A DNA stretch of 64,000 nucleotides from Heterocephalus glaber (GCF_000247695.1 NW_004624782.1:13603271-13667270); one strand, 5' to 3'. Shown: positions 1-10,741, counted from the stretch's first letter. Notes: generated from the letters alone by a model not told the origin. A program made the numbers and translations.

Positions 1-1057
1 TAATTCGCCGTGTGCTGCCGTGGCTCGCAGGAGACCAGGACTCACTGCAGAGGTTCTGGTAACGTCCCCTTCCCCTGTCCCCTACATTCCTGATGATTCT
101 AATTTCCACCCAAGGCCTTTCCCTCCACTACCTATAGCTCCATTTTGCTGCCCTCCCCCAAGGCTGAGGTGGCTCCCTGTTCTCAACCTTGAGCCTTTCC
201 CGGGGTAACTAATAGGACCCAGGCCAGGGAAACATCCGATCACTTTCCTTCCCTTCCCTACTGCCCACCCCAGCCTAGTGAATGAACCAACCAGGCCCGA
301 GGCTCGAATTTGTGCTCCAATTTCTTCTAAAAAACCTGCTTACTAGATTAGTGGTACCAGCATCCACCACTAGGAGTCACCAAGAACCGGTACAGTGTGA
401 AAAGAGAGGGTGCTAGGGCCCCCAATGTCTACTGCACTCGATTTCGCCCACTGCTCATGTGTCATCCAATATATTCTGAGCACTAACTGTGGCCCGGGCA
501 GTGTCGCAGGTGCTGGGTATATTGAACATCGCTCCCGCTTTGCAGTTTCCGTATCGGGCAATGGTAAAGTAAATTACCAAGATAATTACACAGAGGGTAA
601 GAACTATGAAGCAAATAAACAGGGCGATGAGTTGGACACTGGCTGGGTGTTGCCTGGGAGGTGAGCGAGGCCTCCTTTGGTTTGGTTTTGCTTAGCTTTT
701 GGTGGTGGTTTTTGAGAGAGCCTCCCTATGCAGCCCAGGCTGGCCTGGACCTCTTAATCCTCCTGCCTCACCCTCCCGAGTCCTGGGATTCCAGGTGTGA
801 GTTGCCACACCTACAGAGAGGGCCTCTTTGAGGAGGTTTTATTTGAGCTGAGACAGGACTGAGAATAAGCCAGCTAGTTAGAGTCTAAAATGACTTTCCA
901 GACAGGAACTGCAGGTAAAAAGGGTGGTCTGAAGACCCGTGGGAAACCTTTTGGGCTAGAGCTTGCTGAAGAGGTAGGAGTGCCTTGAGGCAAAGGTGGA
1001 GTCTGTATGGGGTGGGAACATTCAGGGATTCTGTGGAAAGCTATGTAAGAGGTTTGA
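1..1057. other. Left edge, intergenic
   Basis: No gene seen. A minus-strand B1 lies at about 709-812. The rest is unique-looking with only short frames. Confidence 0.55.
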
Positions 1058-1662
1058 GGGCCAAGGATTTAGCTCAGTGGTCCCACCGCCCGCCTCAAAA
1101 GTGCAAGGACCCCAGTTCGATCCCTGCTGTGGGACTGCATGATTCCAAAATCAATTATTCCCCTAGCCTCTATTGTACTTGTAAATTAATGGTTAAAATG
1201 TGCTTGTTAGTTCTGGGATAATAGAATCTGTAACGAAACAGTTCCTAAGTAAAATTGCTCAACCCCTTGTTTGTCCGGAGAATGAATGTTCCCGGGCCCA
1301 CTACCTGTAGAACAATCCATCAATGTGTCTGCTGACCATCAGTACGTGACGGTCGTGACCATTAGTGTGTATGTCTGCTGACCATCAGTACGTGACAGTC
1401 GACCACTAACCTTTGTTCCTTTTTTTCGTAAATCTACATGTTAACCTCCCCCTCAACCCCCTATAAAACAGCCTCGGACTCTGAGCCAGTTGCCTCTCTC
1501 AGCTACTTTGCTTTGGGAGTGCCGTCTGGTCAGACTAATAAAGGTCTGTTTTATTTTCCAACTTGTCCGGTGTGTTCCTTCCGGGGTGTTCGTGGCTGCA
1601 GTCAGCTCCTCAGAGCGTTTGGTAAGGCCCTCGGTCTTACACTGCTACCAAAAACAAAAGAG
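1058..1662 (+). mobile_element. ID SINE split by the solo LTR
   Basis: The 5' part (1058-1127) stops within the box-B-to-tail region and the rest (TACCAAAAAC, from 1646) resumes after the LTR. Removing the LTR and one CTGC restores a normal ID end. Confidence 0.87.
1128..1641 (+). mobile_element. Solo LTR, ERV1-like, inside an ID SINE
   Basis: 514 bases beginning TGTGGGACTG and ending CTTACA, flanked by a 4-base duplication CTGC (1124-1127, 1642-1645), the size usual for gammaretrovirus-class elements. It has a TATA box at 1462-1468, a poly(A) signal at 1537-1542, and a 25-base direct repeat in U3 (1326-1350, 1372-1396). No internal retroviral genes are present, so this is a solo LTR left by recombination. 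Confidence 0.88.
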
Positions 1663-1725
1663 GGGGGGAGGGGGAGGGGGAAGAGGGAGGGAGAAGAGGG
1701 GGGGGGAGAGAGACAGAGAAAGGAA
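1661..1725 (+). repeat. Purine-rich G/A tract
   Basis: Near-pure G and A run following the ID tail. A frame through it gives low-complexity Gly/Arg/Glu and is not a gene. Confidence 0.85.
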
Positions 1726-1805
1726 CCCTGGCCCCGCGACCCTCATCCAGCCTCTTAGTCGTCCTTGAGATGCCCAACTAGGAGTTCCCCACTGGAGGAG
1801 CTAGA

Positions 1806-1960
1806 ACTACATTTCCCACGAGCCTCCGCGCGGTACTGCACAGCTCCCGCGGTTAGCTCCGCGGGCCTCCGTGCCCTTTAGCTGTGAGGCAGCTTCCTGC
1901 AGTGTCCCTGGCCCCCTACCCCGCCTCGTCACCCCACGCCCGCGTCCTGCAGGCCCTGAG
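1806..1960. promoter_or_regulatory. Promoter-like CpG patch with a ZNF143/THAP11-type motif
   Basis: ACTACATTTCCCA at 1806-1818 resembles the ACTACAATTCCCA promoter element. It is followed by about 140 CpG-rich bases. No recognisable exon lies next to it, so its target is unknown. Confidence 0.4.
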
Positions 1961-2019
1961 ACAACAGGTCTCTTTATTTTGAGACGAGGTCTCACTAAGT
2001 TGTCCAGGCTGGCCCTGAA

Positions 2020-2106
2020 CTTTTTTTTTTTTTGGTATCGGAGATTGAACTCAGGACCTTGTGCTTTCAAGGCAGGTGCCACTGCACTGAGCTAAATCCC
2101 TGGCGC
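2020..2106 (-). mobile_element. ID SINE inside a B1
   Basis: Splits a minus-strand B1 (1976-2019, 2106-2183). The B1 phrase CTGGCC-TGAACTTT is duplicated at the borders with one mismatch. Confidence 0.88.
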
Positions 2107-3484
2107 TGGCCTTGAACTTTTGATCCTCTTGCCTCAGCTTGCTGAGTGGCTGGGATGATAATGCACCACCATGCCCAGCATTTTCACACAATTTAATGTA
2201 CCATATACTCTATCCACTCCATTTTTTTCTTCTCTCTTGAAGGCTTCTAGATGCAGTATGGGCTGGTTGCTTTTTGAGCCTGCCATACAGTTATTCTCTT
2301 CACTTCATCTCTCTCCTGTGCTAGGTCCCATTATCTGGGTCTCAGATTTTTCTCTTTCTCAGTTTGGTTCCCATTTTGGAGAACATTTTACACTAATTTT
2401 TGTTTCTTTATTTTGTTTTGCAGTGCTGGAGATCCAACTTAGGGCCTCAAGCACTCTAGCACCCAGCTACATCCCCAGCCCTTCCAGTAGTTTCCTGAGA
2501 AAGAGTGCATGGGATGAAAGTATTTTTTTGTTTGTGTTTGTTTTTGAGGCAGGGTCTCCCTTTGTATTTCAGGGGGCCCTGAACTCACTGTGTAGCCCAG
2601 GCTGGTCTCAAACTTGAGGTGATCCTCCTGCCTCGGCCTCCAGAGTGTTGGGATTCTAGGCATGTACCACCATGCCCAGCAGGATGAAAGCATTTCAATA
2701 CCTTGTATGTCTAAAGATATCTGTGTTCTACTTGGTTGAAAACTGTGGTTTGCTATACAGTTTGGTAATCATTTTTGTCAGAAAAGTGAAGGCAGTGTTT
2801 CAGCTTCCAATTTGAGAAAAATCTCACATCATTCTGATCCCCAAACCTTTGTATATTATCATGGCAATTACAAGTGAGGAGTCAAGTCAGACTGTCTGTG
2901 TGACCTTGGATTAAAATTATCTATTTATCTAGCTAGCTAGCTATCTTAATGAGGATTAAGCCAAAGGCCTTCATACCAAGTTAGATCCCCAGCCCTTTTT
3001 AAAATTTGAGGCAAGATATTACTAAATTGCCCAGATTGGGTTCAACTTGTGATGCTTTTGCTTCAGTCTCCTGAGCCACTGGGATCACAGGTGTGTGCCA
3101 CTGTGGCCAGCTGACTTTATGAAAGAGAAGACCACCCTCCATACAGAATCGGGCAGCTATGAGTTAACTGTTATTAGGCAACTATGGGTTAACTGGGTAA
3201 CTGTGCTCTTTGTAGAATGCACCTGAGCAGCCATGACAACTTCTGTAATCTGTCACCAAAGGAGCGTCATGGACTCAGGAAGTCCTGCCAGAACTCTTTG
3301 CTCTCCCCTCTCCACTGCTCTGCTTTGTGTAAATCCTGCTTGCTGTATTCCCAGGGAAACGTCAATAGAATTAAGTCTCTTATATGTAAAAAGAGGTTTA
3401 TAAGGAAGCCCAAACTTAGATTTGGGGCTCTTGAGACTGACAGGTGTCACTTGCTGAGCTGCTGGCCTCATTAAAAGCCACTTT

Positions 3485-3566
3485 ATTTTTTTGGTATCAG
3501 GGATCAAATTCAGGACCTTGTGCTTGTGCAGCAGGCCGCAAAACCACTGAGCTAAATCCCCGGCCC
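3485..3566 (-). mobile_element. ID SINE
   Basis: Perfect 13-base duplication TAAAAGCCACTTT at 3472-3484 and 3567-3579. Confidence 0.94.
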
Positions 3567-3709
3567 TAAAAGCCACTTTTTGCTCCTATCTTCATGTTAA
3601 AGTTATCTGTCCCAGGGTCCTCACTGTTTCCTGCTTCACTTAGACAAATTTCTTTTTTTTCTTTTTTTGATACACTTTATTTTATCCCATTCCAAATTTT
3701 TTCTTTCTT

Positions 3710-3755
3710 TTTTTCCCTTGGTACTGGGGATCGAACTCAGGACCTTGTGCTTACA
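3710..3755 (-). mobile_element. 5'-truncated ID SINE
   Basis: Only the 3' half (tail to box B) is present. Confidence 0.75.
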
Positions 3756-4005
3756 ATTTAAACAAATTTCTTAATCTCCCTGCACCTCAGCTTCATTTGT
3801 AAAACCGGGTTGTTGGAAGGCTGAATTAACACATAAAGCACTCAGTGCCTGGCACAGAGTATACACTGTGTAAAAATTTACTATTATTTTTATAAGGTCT
3901 CTTTCTCCCTAACATTGAAATTTAATAAAATTAGACTTAAAATTTACTACACTGAAAACTCAAGAGGTATATGACTTGTAACTTTTCAGTCTTAGAGAAC
4001 TTGTA

Positions 4006-4190
4006 TATTTTTTTTTTTCCAGTACCAGGGATCGAACTCAGGACCTTGCATTTTAGAGGCAGACGGCAGAACCACTGAGTAAATCTCCAGCCCTCCATTT
4101 GCTTTTTTTTTTTTTTTGTACTGGGGATCGAACTCAGGACCTTGCGCTTGTGAGGCAGGTGCTGGAACCACTGAGCTAAATCCCCGGCCC
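4006..4190 (-). mobile_element. Two successive ID SINEs
   Basis: First copy about 4006-4093. Second copy 4107-4191, with duplication CCTCCATTTGCTTTT at 4092-4106 and 4192-4206. Both in minus orientation. Confidence 0.9.
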
Positions 4191-4349
4191 CCCTCCATTT
4201 GCTTTTTATGTTTACAGGCTCATGTATACTAAGCAGACACCACTGAGCTATAGCTACTTACTTTATTATCTGACCTCTAGCTCACTTGATTTTTATACAT
4301 TCTCTTTTATATTGTACAACTTTATCTTCTCTTACTAAATTTGAAAATT

Positions 4350-4591
4350 GGCTGGGTGTGGTGGCGCATGCCTGTGATCCCAGCACTTGGGAGGCAGACA
4401 CCAGGACTGCCACAAGTTTGAGGCCAGCCTGGGCTACATAGTGAGTTCAGGGTCAGCCTGAACTACAAAGTGAGAGCCTGACTCAAATAAATAAATAGGG
4501 GCAGGGATGTAGCTCAGAACCGCAGCACCTGCCTGGTAAGCACAAGGCCATGAGTTCAAGTCCGGTACCATAAATAAATAAATAAATAAAA
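4350..4591 (+). mobile_element. B1 followed by an older ID
   Basis: B1 to about 4486 carries the internal duplication (GGGCTACATAGTGAGTTCAG then CAGCCTGAACTACA), then an ID-like copy with a TAAA tail. Confidence 0.75.
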
Positions 4592-4696
4592 TTTAGCTTT
4601 CTATATTCTAAATTTGTTTGCTTTGACATCTTTCAAGTTTAAAGCTTGCCTTAAATGTTGGGAGATCCTTGATTTCTCATATTTAAGAATGAAGCA

Positions 4697-4787
4697 GGGC
4701 CGGGGATTTAGCTCAGTGGTTCCAGCGCCTGCCTTGCAAGTACAAGGTCCCAAGTTTGATCCCCGTTACGAAAAAAAAAAAAAAAAA
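4697..4787 (+). mobile_element. ID SINE
   Basis: Perfect duplication GAATGAAGCA at 4687-4696 and 4788-4797; long A tail. Confidence 0.94.
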
Positions 4788-4813
4788 GAATGAAGCATAA
4801 AATGCTTAATGTA

Positions 4814-5600
4814 AGCTGGGCACTGTGGTGCACTCCTATCATCCCAGAATTACAGAGATGGAGGCAGGAGAATTGCAAGTTCAGGTCCCACCTCAGCAAC
4901 TTAGCAGAGATTCAGTCTCAGAATAAAAATAAGTTAAAAGGGCTGGGATGAAGCTCCATGGTAAAGTACCCTGGGTTTAATCTCCAGTACTGAAAAAATA
5001 AGTTTAATGTGCTAAGTGACTCTTCTCTACTGCGAGGCATCACAGTAGTGATCTGCACTGGCAGCACCACAAATGTTTCTATTCTGAGAATGAATATTCA
5101 TTTTCTTCAGAGTGTTATTTAATCTTTCACCTGTGCTAGGCAGGGGGTTTGTATAAACTTTTTTCTGGGGTGGGGGGGATAACTGGGAATTGAAGCCCCA
5201 GCCAGGATTTTTAATGTATTCTTTTTTTTTCTCAGCACTGGAGATTGAACCCAGGGGCTCTGCCTTAAGCTACAACTCTAAGCCTTTTTAAACATTTTGA
5301 GCAGGGGATGTAGCTCAGTGGTGTAGTGCCTGTCTGGCAAGCACAAGGCCCTGAGTTGGAGTCCCAATACAAAAATAAATAAATAAAATTCTGAGCTGGG
5401 CATGGTGGTGCATGCCTGTAATCCCAGCACTGAGGAGGGTCACCATGAGTTCAGAAGCAGCTTGAAAAAAAAATTTTTTTAGACAAGGTCTTACTAAGAC
5501 CTTAAATTGTTAAATTGTTCAGGCTGGCCTTGAACTTGTGATCCTCCTGCCTCAGACTCCCTAAATCTGGGATGATAGGAATGCACTTGTGCCTGGCTCC
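4814..5600. repeat. Older SINE cluster
   Basis: B1-dID type dimer (4814-5001, plus), ID relics (5221-5286 minus; 5301-5389 plus), partial B1 (5395-5460, plus) and B1 (5478-5598, minus). All diverged and without clear duplications. 5600-6060 holds no gene that I can see. Confidence 0.65.
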
Positions 5601-6067
5601 TGGCCGGATTTTTAGCAGCAGAGAAAGATGGCAGTCTGTCCTGTGTTCAGTCAGGCTCCCTGTCCCTTGCTGTGTCCAGTGCTCCTGAGTGTCCCTTTTC
5701 CAGGACAGGCGAGGCAGTTGCCTGCCTGTAATGGAGGGTTGAGAGGACAGAGGCCTGTGTGAACACTTGCAGACTCTCCCTCGGTGCTGTCTCCAGAGCA
5801 CAGCTCCTTGCCTCCATCTGCCCGATATCCCCAGGCCCATGGCTCTTCCTTTCCACTAGACAGTTACCCCTTTTCCACCTCCTTTGCATCTCCCAAGAAT
5901 TGTCAACACCTTGGTTTTGCTATTCCTCTCCCACCCCATAGTCCATGGACTTTGTGTCCACTCTAGAGTTCTGTCTTGTGAAGGGAAAGTATGACCCTAA
6001 ACCTGATGTTAAATCTCTCCTGGTTTAGGGCCAGGGAAAACTGACTGCCACTTCACTTTGCCAGGCT

Positions 6068-6155
6068 TTTTTTTTTTTTTTGGTACCAGTGATGGAACTC
6101 AGGACCTTGTGCTTCTGAGGCAAGTGATGGAACCACTGAGCTAAATTCCCGGCCC
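6068..6155 (-). mobile_element. ID SINE
   Basis: Full-length with a long T-run at the tail side. A plus-strand B1 follows at 6187-6300. Confidence 0.88.
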
Positions 6156-6310
6156 TCAAAACTCTTTTTATAGGAAGACTATAAAAGAAGCCAGGCGAGG
6201 TGCTATACACCTGTAATCCTAACACTCTGGGAGGCTGAGGCAGGAAGATTGCAAATTTGAGGACACCTTGAGCAAATGTGTATTTGTCTCAAAATAAAAA
6301 AGAACTGGCA

Positions 6311-6396
6311 GGCCGGAATTTAGCTCAGTGGCACCATGCCTGCCTCAAAAATCCAAGGTCCTGAGTTCGATCCCTGGTACCTAAAAAACAAAACAA
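6311..6396 (+). mobile_element. ID SINE
   Basis: Duplication AACTGGCA at 6303-6310 and 6397-6404. Older ID and shortened-ID relics follow to 6545, and a B1 lies at 6750-6873. Confidence 0.87.
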
Positions 6397-6914
6397 AACT
6401 GGCAAGGCCTATAGGTGTAGTTCAGGGGTAGAACACGTGCCTAGCATGCACAAGACCCTAGGTTCTATGGCCAACACCGAAAAACAACACAAAAGGCTGT
6501 GATGTAGCTCAGTGTTCCCTGGGTTCGGTCCCCAGCACAGGCGGTGGGGTGGGGTGGGGTGGACACTGTGAATGAGTCCAAATTCCTAAGACCCAATCAG
6601 GCCACTGTGTTCTCTCTCGCATGGTGGGCCCCCTCATGCTGTAGGGTGTGCATACTTCTTTTTCTACTCTTTACGTGGCCCATACTCAATCTGCAGAGGT
6701 GGTTTCTTTTCCTACCTCTAAGAAAACTTTGGTACCATTAAAAAAAAAAGCTGGCCATGGTGGTGCACACCACATATAATCCCAGCACTTAGGAGGCTGA
6801 GACAAGAGGATCCCCCGAAGTTCAAGGCCAACTGAGTTACATAATAAGACCCTGTCTCCAAAAACAAACAGAAAGAACCAAACATTAGCCAGAAGAGCTT
6901 TCCAACAGTCTTTT

Positions 6915-6920
6915 TTTATT
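6915..6920 (-). terminator. SEPHS2: Poly(A) signal AATAAA, SEPHS2
   Basis: AATAAA on the minus strand, the last such hexamer before repeat DNA and suitably placed after the SECIS. The choice of this signal is inferred. Confidence 0.65.
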
Positions 6921-6999
6921 TAACTAGAAATCACTCTTTAATTTAATTAAATCAGCAGGAGTTTTTCAGCACAAGATTTAACATCTTAATGACCACCAA

Positions 7000-7082
7000 G
7001 GCCTGGGCTCTGGGGCTTATTCTGCCTCTCCCAATCCTTAAAGGGGTTTAGAGAGAAAGACATCATTAACAGAGACCAAGTC
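7000..7082 (-). promoter_or_regulatory. SEPHS2: SECIS element in the SEPHS2 3' UTR
   Basis: Read on the minus strand, AUGA lies at 7066-7063 and the apical unpaired AAA at 7049-7047, followed by CCCC. The partner GA of the non-Watson-Crick quartet is at 7022-7021. Between quartet and apex, UGUC pairs with GGCA and UCUC with GAGA. Below the quartet, CUCUG (7074-7070) pairs with CAGAG (7012-7008). This is the order and approximate spacing of a eukaryotic SECIS that recruits SBP2 and the Sec elongation factor. Folding was done by eye. Confidence 0.85.
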
Positions 7083-7632
7083 AGATGGCTGCAGGTCCTC
7101 TTTTCCCAGTCATTGGACAAGCTGCTCAATTCTTGTCCGGAGCAGGAAAGAGCCAATTCCTTAGAAAAATCTAACAAAGAATTTGGCATTACATCATAAG
7201 ATCTCTCTTAACAGTTCAAATTTATCAACAGTATTGGTCCAAATTTACTTGCTTCTAAGTTTTCATCTTTCAAACCTCCGGTGAAATTTTAATGATATCA
7301 CTCCCTGTGCAGAAATGAATCAACCCAGTGCAAAGGAAAATCCCTCAAACTGGAATAGCTTCAACTTGCTCTGGAAAGAGGAAACAAGATTTTCCTGCTC
7401 CTCATTCACCCAAGAGATGAACACATGTCCCCCCAAGATCAAAACGTTACTTATGACCTTGGAATGTACACACAGGCAAATTTGGATGGGCTCATTTAAA
7501 TTCTCTAAAAAAGGGTAGCTGGAACTACTAAGCAGGCAGCCTTCTTTGGAAATTGCTTAAAATGAACTCTTGGGAACCGTCCATGATCATATACAAAGGT
7601 GCTAAATTCCCAACGACTTCTGCTATTCCGGT

Positions 7633-8991
7633 TCACAAGGTACGCTCTGAAGAGGCGCTGGAATTATCGGCAGCAAGAGCAAGAGCAGGAGCAGCAGCCC
7701 CACGAGGTAGAACCTCTATAACTCGAGGCTTGTCAATGATACGAGCTGTCCGGTTTCCTTTTTCCACAATGCCGACAATCCATGCTTGGTGACCCTCACC
7801 GTACTTGGAAGATTTGATTTCGGAACAAAATCGGGCTGCCTGTTCTCTCGGCAGACAAATCAATAACCCCCCAGAAGGTTCAGCTGAGGTTCCCTGAAGG
7901 AGTCCAAACCGCCCACTGGCCTTGCTGATAGCAGCCATCTTGGCAATGATTGGCAGATTATGAATGACAAATGACACCTCGTTTCTCTGTTGTTTTGCGA
8001 GGTTCTGAGAGTGTCCTAAAATGCCAAAGCCTGTGATATCTGTAGCCGCGTGGGCATTGAATGTGTGCATCAATCCAGCAGCAGTTCTGTTTAGGGTAGC
8101 CATGTTGAACATAGCCTCCTGATAGGCCAGTTCTACTTCTTCTCTGGAGACCACCATGTTTATCTTATCCCATCTCTCAGGATTATCCAGCCACTGGTGG
8201 GCATTGACTGCAACCTGAGTTCCTAAGGGTTTGGTTAACACAAGTACATCCCCTACAACCGCACTGTCAGGCATTATGAATTCATTTGGCTGACATACCA
8301 CAGTGGCAACTCCACCGATGATAATCCAAGGGTTGACCACGGTTTGCCCACCTGTGACTGCAGTTCCTCCCTCCTCAGCAGCATCCCGGAAACCTTTGAT
8401 CATGAGTGGTGTTACCTTTTCTCGCTCCTCCTCATTCATATTCTGGCTGACACTGAGTAACATTAACATGTTGTCACATTCCGTGATGCCCATGGCGTAG
8501 AGGTCACTCAGCACGTTGGCACAAGCTATCCGCCCCATCATGTATGGATCTTCCACCAAGGGGTAGAAGAAATCTGTGGTCTGCACCAGCGAAAGGCCTC
8601 CGTGTCTCAGGGGGATGACGCAGGAGTCCATCCCGATGCTCAGGGATGGTGAGGACGGGCTGGGGCCCGCCCCAGGGGGCAGGCCAGCTTCCTGGGCCGC
8701 CTCTTCTTGGCCCCTCACCAGGCCGGAGCCCAGAGCGGGCTGCGCGTCCGGCCGCGTTAGTCCCGCCAGGAGTTTGAGCAGCGTCTCCTGGGGGACTTTG
8801 CAGCCTCAGCCTTTCATGCCGGAGAAGCCCGTCAGCCGCCAGCTCGGGCTGAGGCCCAGCGCCTGGGGCTCGAAGGGCCGGTAGGTCGCGAAGCTCCGGC
8901 CCGGACTCAAGCCTGGCGGGCCGGAGGAGCCTTCCGCCGCCACCATGGCCGCCATCGTCTCTCCGCTGGCGCCCGCCACGACTTCCGCCAT
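7633..8991 (-). CDS. SEPHS2: Selenophosphate synthetase 2, selenoprotein, single exon
   Basis: Makes selenophosphate from selenide and ATP, the selenium donor for Sec-tRNA synthesis. The frame opens at ATG 8991-8989 in a good Kozak context (A at -3, G at +4). It reads 61 codons to an in-frame TGA (8808-8806), then 390 more to the stop at 7635-7633. Read with Sec at codon 62, the protein is 452 residues, close to the human protein (448, Sec60). The active-site stretch is G-Sec-G-C-K: Sec62 and Lys65 are the expected catalytic pair. It is followed by the conserved AIRS-type ATP-binding body ([41 protein letters not shown]). There are no introns, as in other mammals, and the frame is intact, so it looks functional. 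A pipeline that treats TGA as stop would split it and start the second part at an internal codon near 8718. A second in-frame ATG at 8955 is a less likely start. Confidence 0.96.
8806..8808 (-). other. SEPHS2: Selenocysteine codon (UGA recoding site)
   Basis: In-frame TGA at codon 62. The codons before it read FSGMKG and those after read GCKVPQE, which is the conserved Sec site of SPS2. A SECIS-like hairpin about 550 bases downstream of the real stop supports recoding. Confidence 0.95.
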
Positions 8992-9245
8992 CGTGCCGGC
9001 CCGGCGGGGAGAGGGGAGAGGAGAGAGGAGAGCAGGGGACTCTCTGATTTTCTACTCGTTAATCTGAAGTAACAGCCATATATTACCGAAGAGCTTCTTC
9101 AAGACTGGCCGGATACCACATAAGGTCTGCTGGAGAAGCGGCCGGCCGCCTTATGTATTCGCGGGGTGATTGACAGCCCCGCCGCCCAATGATGACCCCG
9201 CCGTGGAGAGGCGGGCTTCCTTTCCCCCAAAGCACCTATTACAAA
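8992..9245 (-). promoter_or_regulatory. SEPHS2: SEPHS2 5' UTR and CpG-rich promoter
   Basis: A GC- and CpG-rich block continues from the 5' coding end to about 9240. It holds GC-rich boxes near 9175-9205, a CCAAT on the plus strand (about 9186), and AT-rich TATA-like patches at about 9078-9086 and 9151-9157. The start site cannot be placed from sequence alone. Beyond 9250 the DNA becomes AT-rich. Confidence 0.65.
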
Positions 9246-9560
9246 TCACCGGTTTGCAAACCGCCCAGAGCAAGGTTGCAGGACGTCACATGCTGCATTT
9301 TGCTTACCTTGTAATTTAAAATGATCTCCTGGAACTCTGCCCCTATTGAGTCACTTTACCGAGAGAGAGCCTCTTACAGCTAAAAATGATAGGTCGCTTG
9401 GCGAACCTCGTGAAGGCCAGAATAGTTCTAGGGGTCATTTAACAACGCAGAATATAATTCCAAGGTAGGAAAGTAGCCCAAGGGAAAGATCAGGAAAAAA
9501 CCCCCAAGAAATTAAATTACTACCATTAACCGAGCAGTTTGCAATGACATGTTAACATGG

Positions 9561-9650
9561 GGTTTTTTTTTTTTTTGGTACCGGGGATCGAACTCAGGTC
9601 CTTGCGCTTACAAGGCAGGCGGCGGAACCACTGAACTAAATCCCCGGCCC
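9561..9650 (-). mobile_element. ID SINE
   Basis: Perfect 11-base duplication TGTTAACATGG at 9550-9560 and 9651-9661. Confidence 0.95.
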
Positions 9651-9781
9651 TGTTAACATGGTTTTAATGAAATTTAGGATTCAGATTTCCAGGGAGGATT
9701 CCTTATTGCTGTGCTCTTTGTAATCTCAACATACTGGAAATAGTTTAAATGCTTATCAACTATGATAATTATGATACTTTT

Positions 9782-9880
9782 GGGCCGGGGATTTAGCTCA
9801 GTGGTTCTGCCGCCTCCCTCACAAGCCCACGGTCCTGAATTCAATCCCCAGTACCAAAAAAACCCCCCAAAACAGAGCCC
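9782..9880 (+). mobile_element. ID SINE with a 19-base duplication
   Basis: TGATAATTATGATACTTTT is repeated exactly at 9763-9781 and 9881-9899, the longest perfect duplication I found here. Confidence 0.95.
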
Positions 9881-10256
9881 TGATAATTATGATACTTTTA
9901 TGTAGTAGACTGTCATGTAACTAAAATAGAATGAGAAAATATTTATGTAATTTTATAGATAATAGTTCCAGTTGTAACTGGCACAATCTTAATACTTTTT
10001 ACATGTATTGACTAATTCATAAATATTTTGAGTTCTGGTTCTTTCCCTCATTTTACAGATAGGGAATGAGGAACAGAAAGATTAAATGACCTCTTCCAGG
10101 TCTCACCCAGTTTACAGTGGAGCTGGGAATGAGTACAAGGAGGCTGCTCCAAAGACCTCCAGGTTATACTGCCTGTGATATTTGCAAGAAAAATAAACAT
10201 CAAAACAGTATATTTGGAACATTTGGAATTTAAACATTTGACTGCCTTATATACGG

Positions 10257-10340
10257 GGTTTTTTTTGATACCGGGGATCGATGTGGAGTCCTTGCGCTTG
10301 CACAGCAGGCGGCGAAACCACTGAGCTAAATCCCCGGCCC
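10257..10340 (-). mobile_element. ID SINE
   Basis: Full-length apart from a short damaged box B. Possible imperfect duplication around CTATATAC. Confidence 0.85.
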
Positions 10341-10632
10341 TGCGCTATATACTTTTAAAAACAAGTAACTGCTTGTGAGAGCATAAATTGGTGCAAGTAT
10401 TTTGGAAAAGAGTCTGTATATGTGCTGCTGAAGCAAGCACTATTTTGGAAAAGCTTGGCCTTAACAAATAAACTTGACCACGTGTGAACGCTGCATCTCT
10501 GCAATTCTACACGGAGGTCATATAGGGAAACTGTCTGGAATCCACCTGCAACAATGACAGCAAGAGTTCTGGAGACTGGTTACAGAACAATGTGAATGTC
10601 TTTAACACTGTGCGCTTAAGAATGGTTAGGAT

Positions 10633-10722
10633 GGGGGCCCGGGATTTAGCTCAGTGGTTTTGCCGCCTGCTGCGCAAGCTCAAGGACCTGGGTTCGATCC
10701 CCAGTATTCCCCCAAAGAAAGA
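10633..10722 (+). mobile_element. ID SINE at the left side of the gap
   Basis: Clear box A and box B with a weak tail. Confidence 0.87.
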
Positions 10723-10741
10723 AAAATCAGTCTTGAACAAA

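Larger units (their letters stand above)
6895..7632 (-). other. SEPHS2: SEPHS2 3' UTR
   Basis: About 740 bases follow the stop, contain the SECIS, and end near an AATAAA (minus strand, 6920-6915). The cleavage site is inferred just beyond that signal. No B1 or ID copy interrupts it; the nearest B1 ends near 6873. Confidence 0.7.

Noticed and set aside
3992..4198. Small frames encoding variants of [14 protein letters not shown]
   Set aside because: This recurring peptide is just the ID SINE translated; it appears wherever a copy sits in frame.
4350..4486. 7SL RNA gene
   Set aside because: It is a short B1 SINE with an internal duplication and no full 7SL S domain.
4698..4787. tRNA gene-like box A and box B sequences
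   Set aside because: These and some sixty others are ID SINEs: A tails, target-site duplications and no intact anticodon arm or cloverleaf.
8303..8884. Plus-strand frames across SEPHS2
   Set aside because: Antisense shadows of the SEPHS2 coding sequence.
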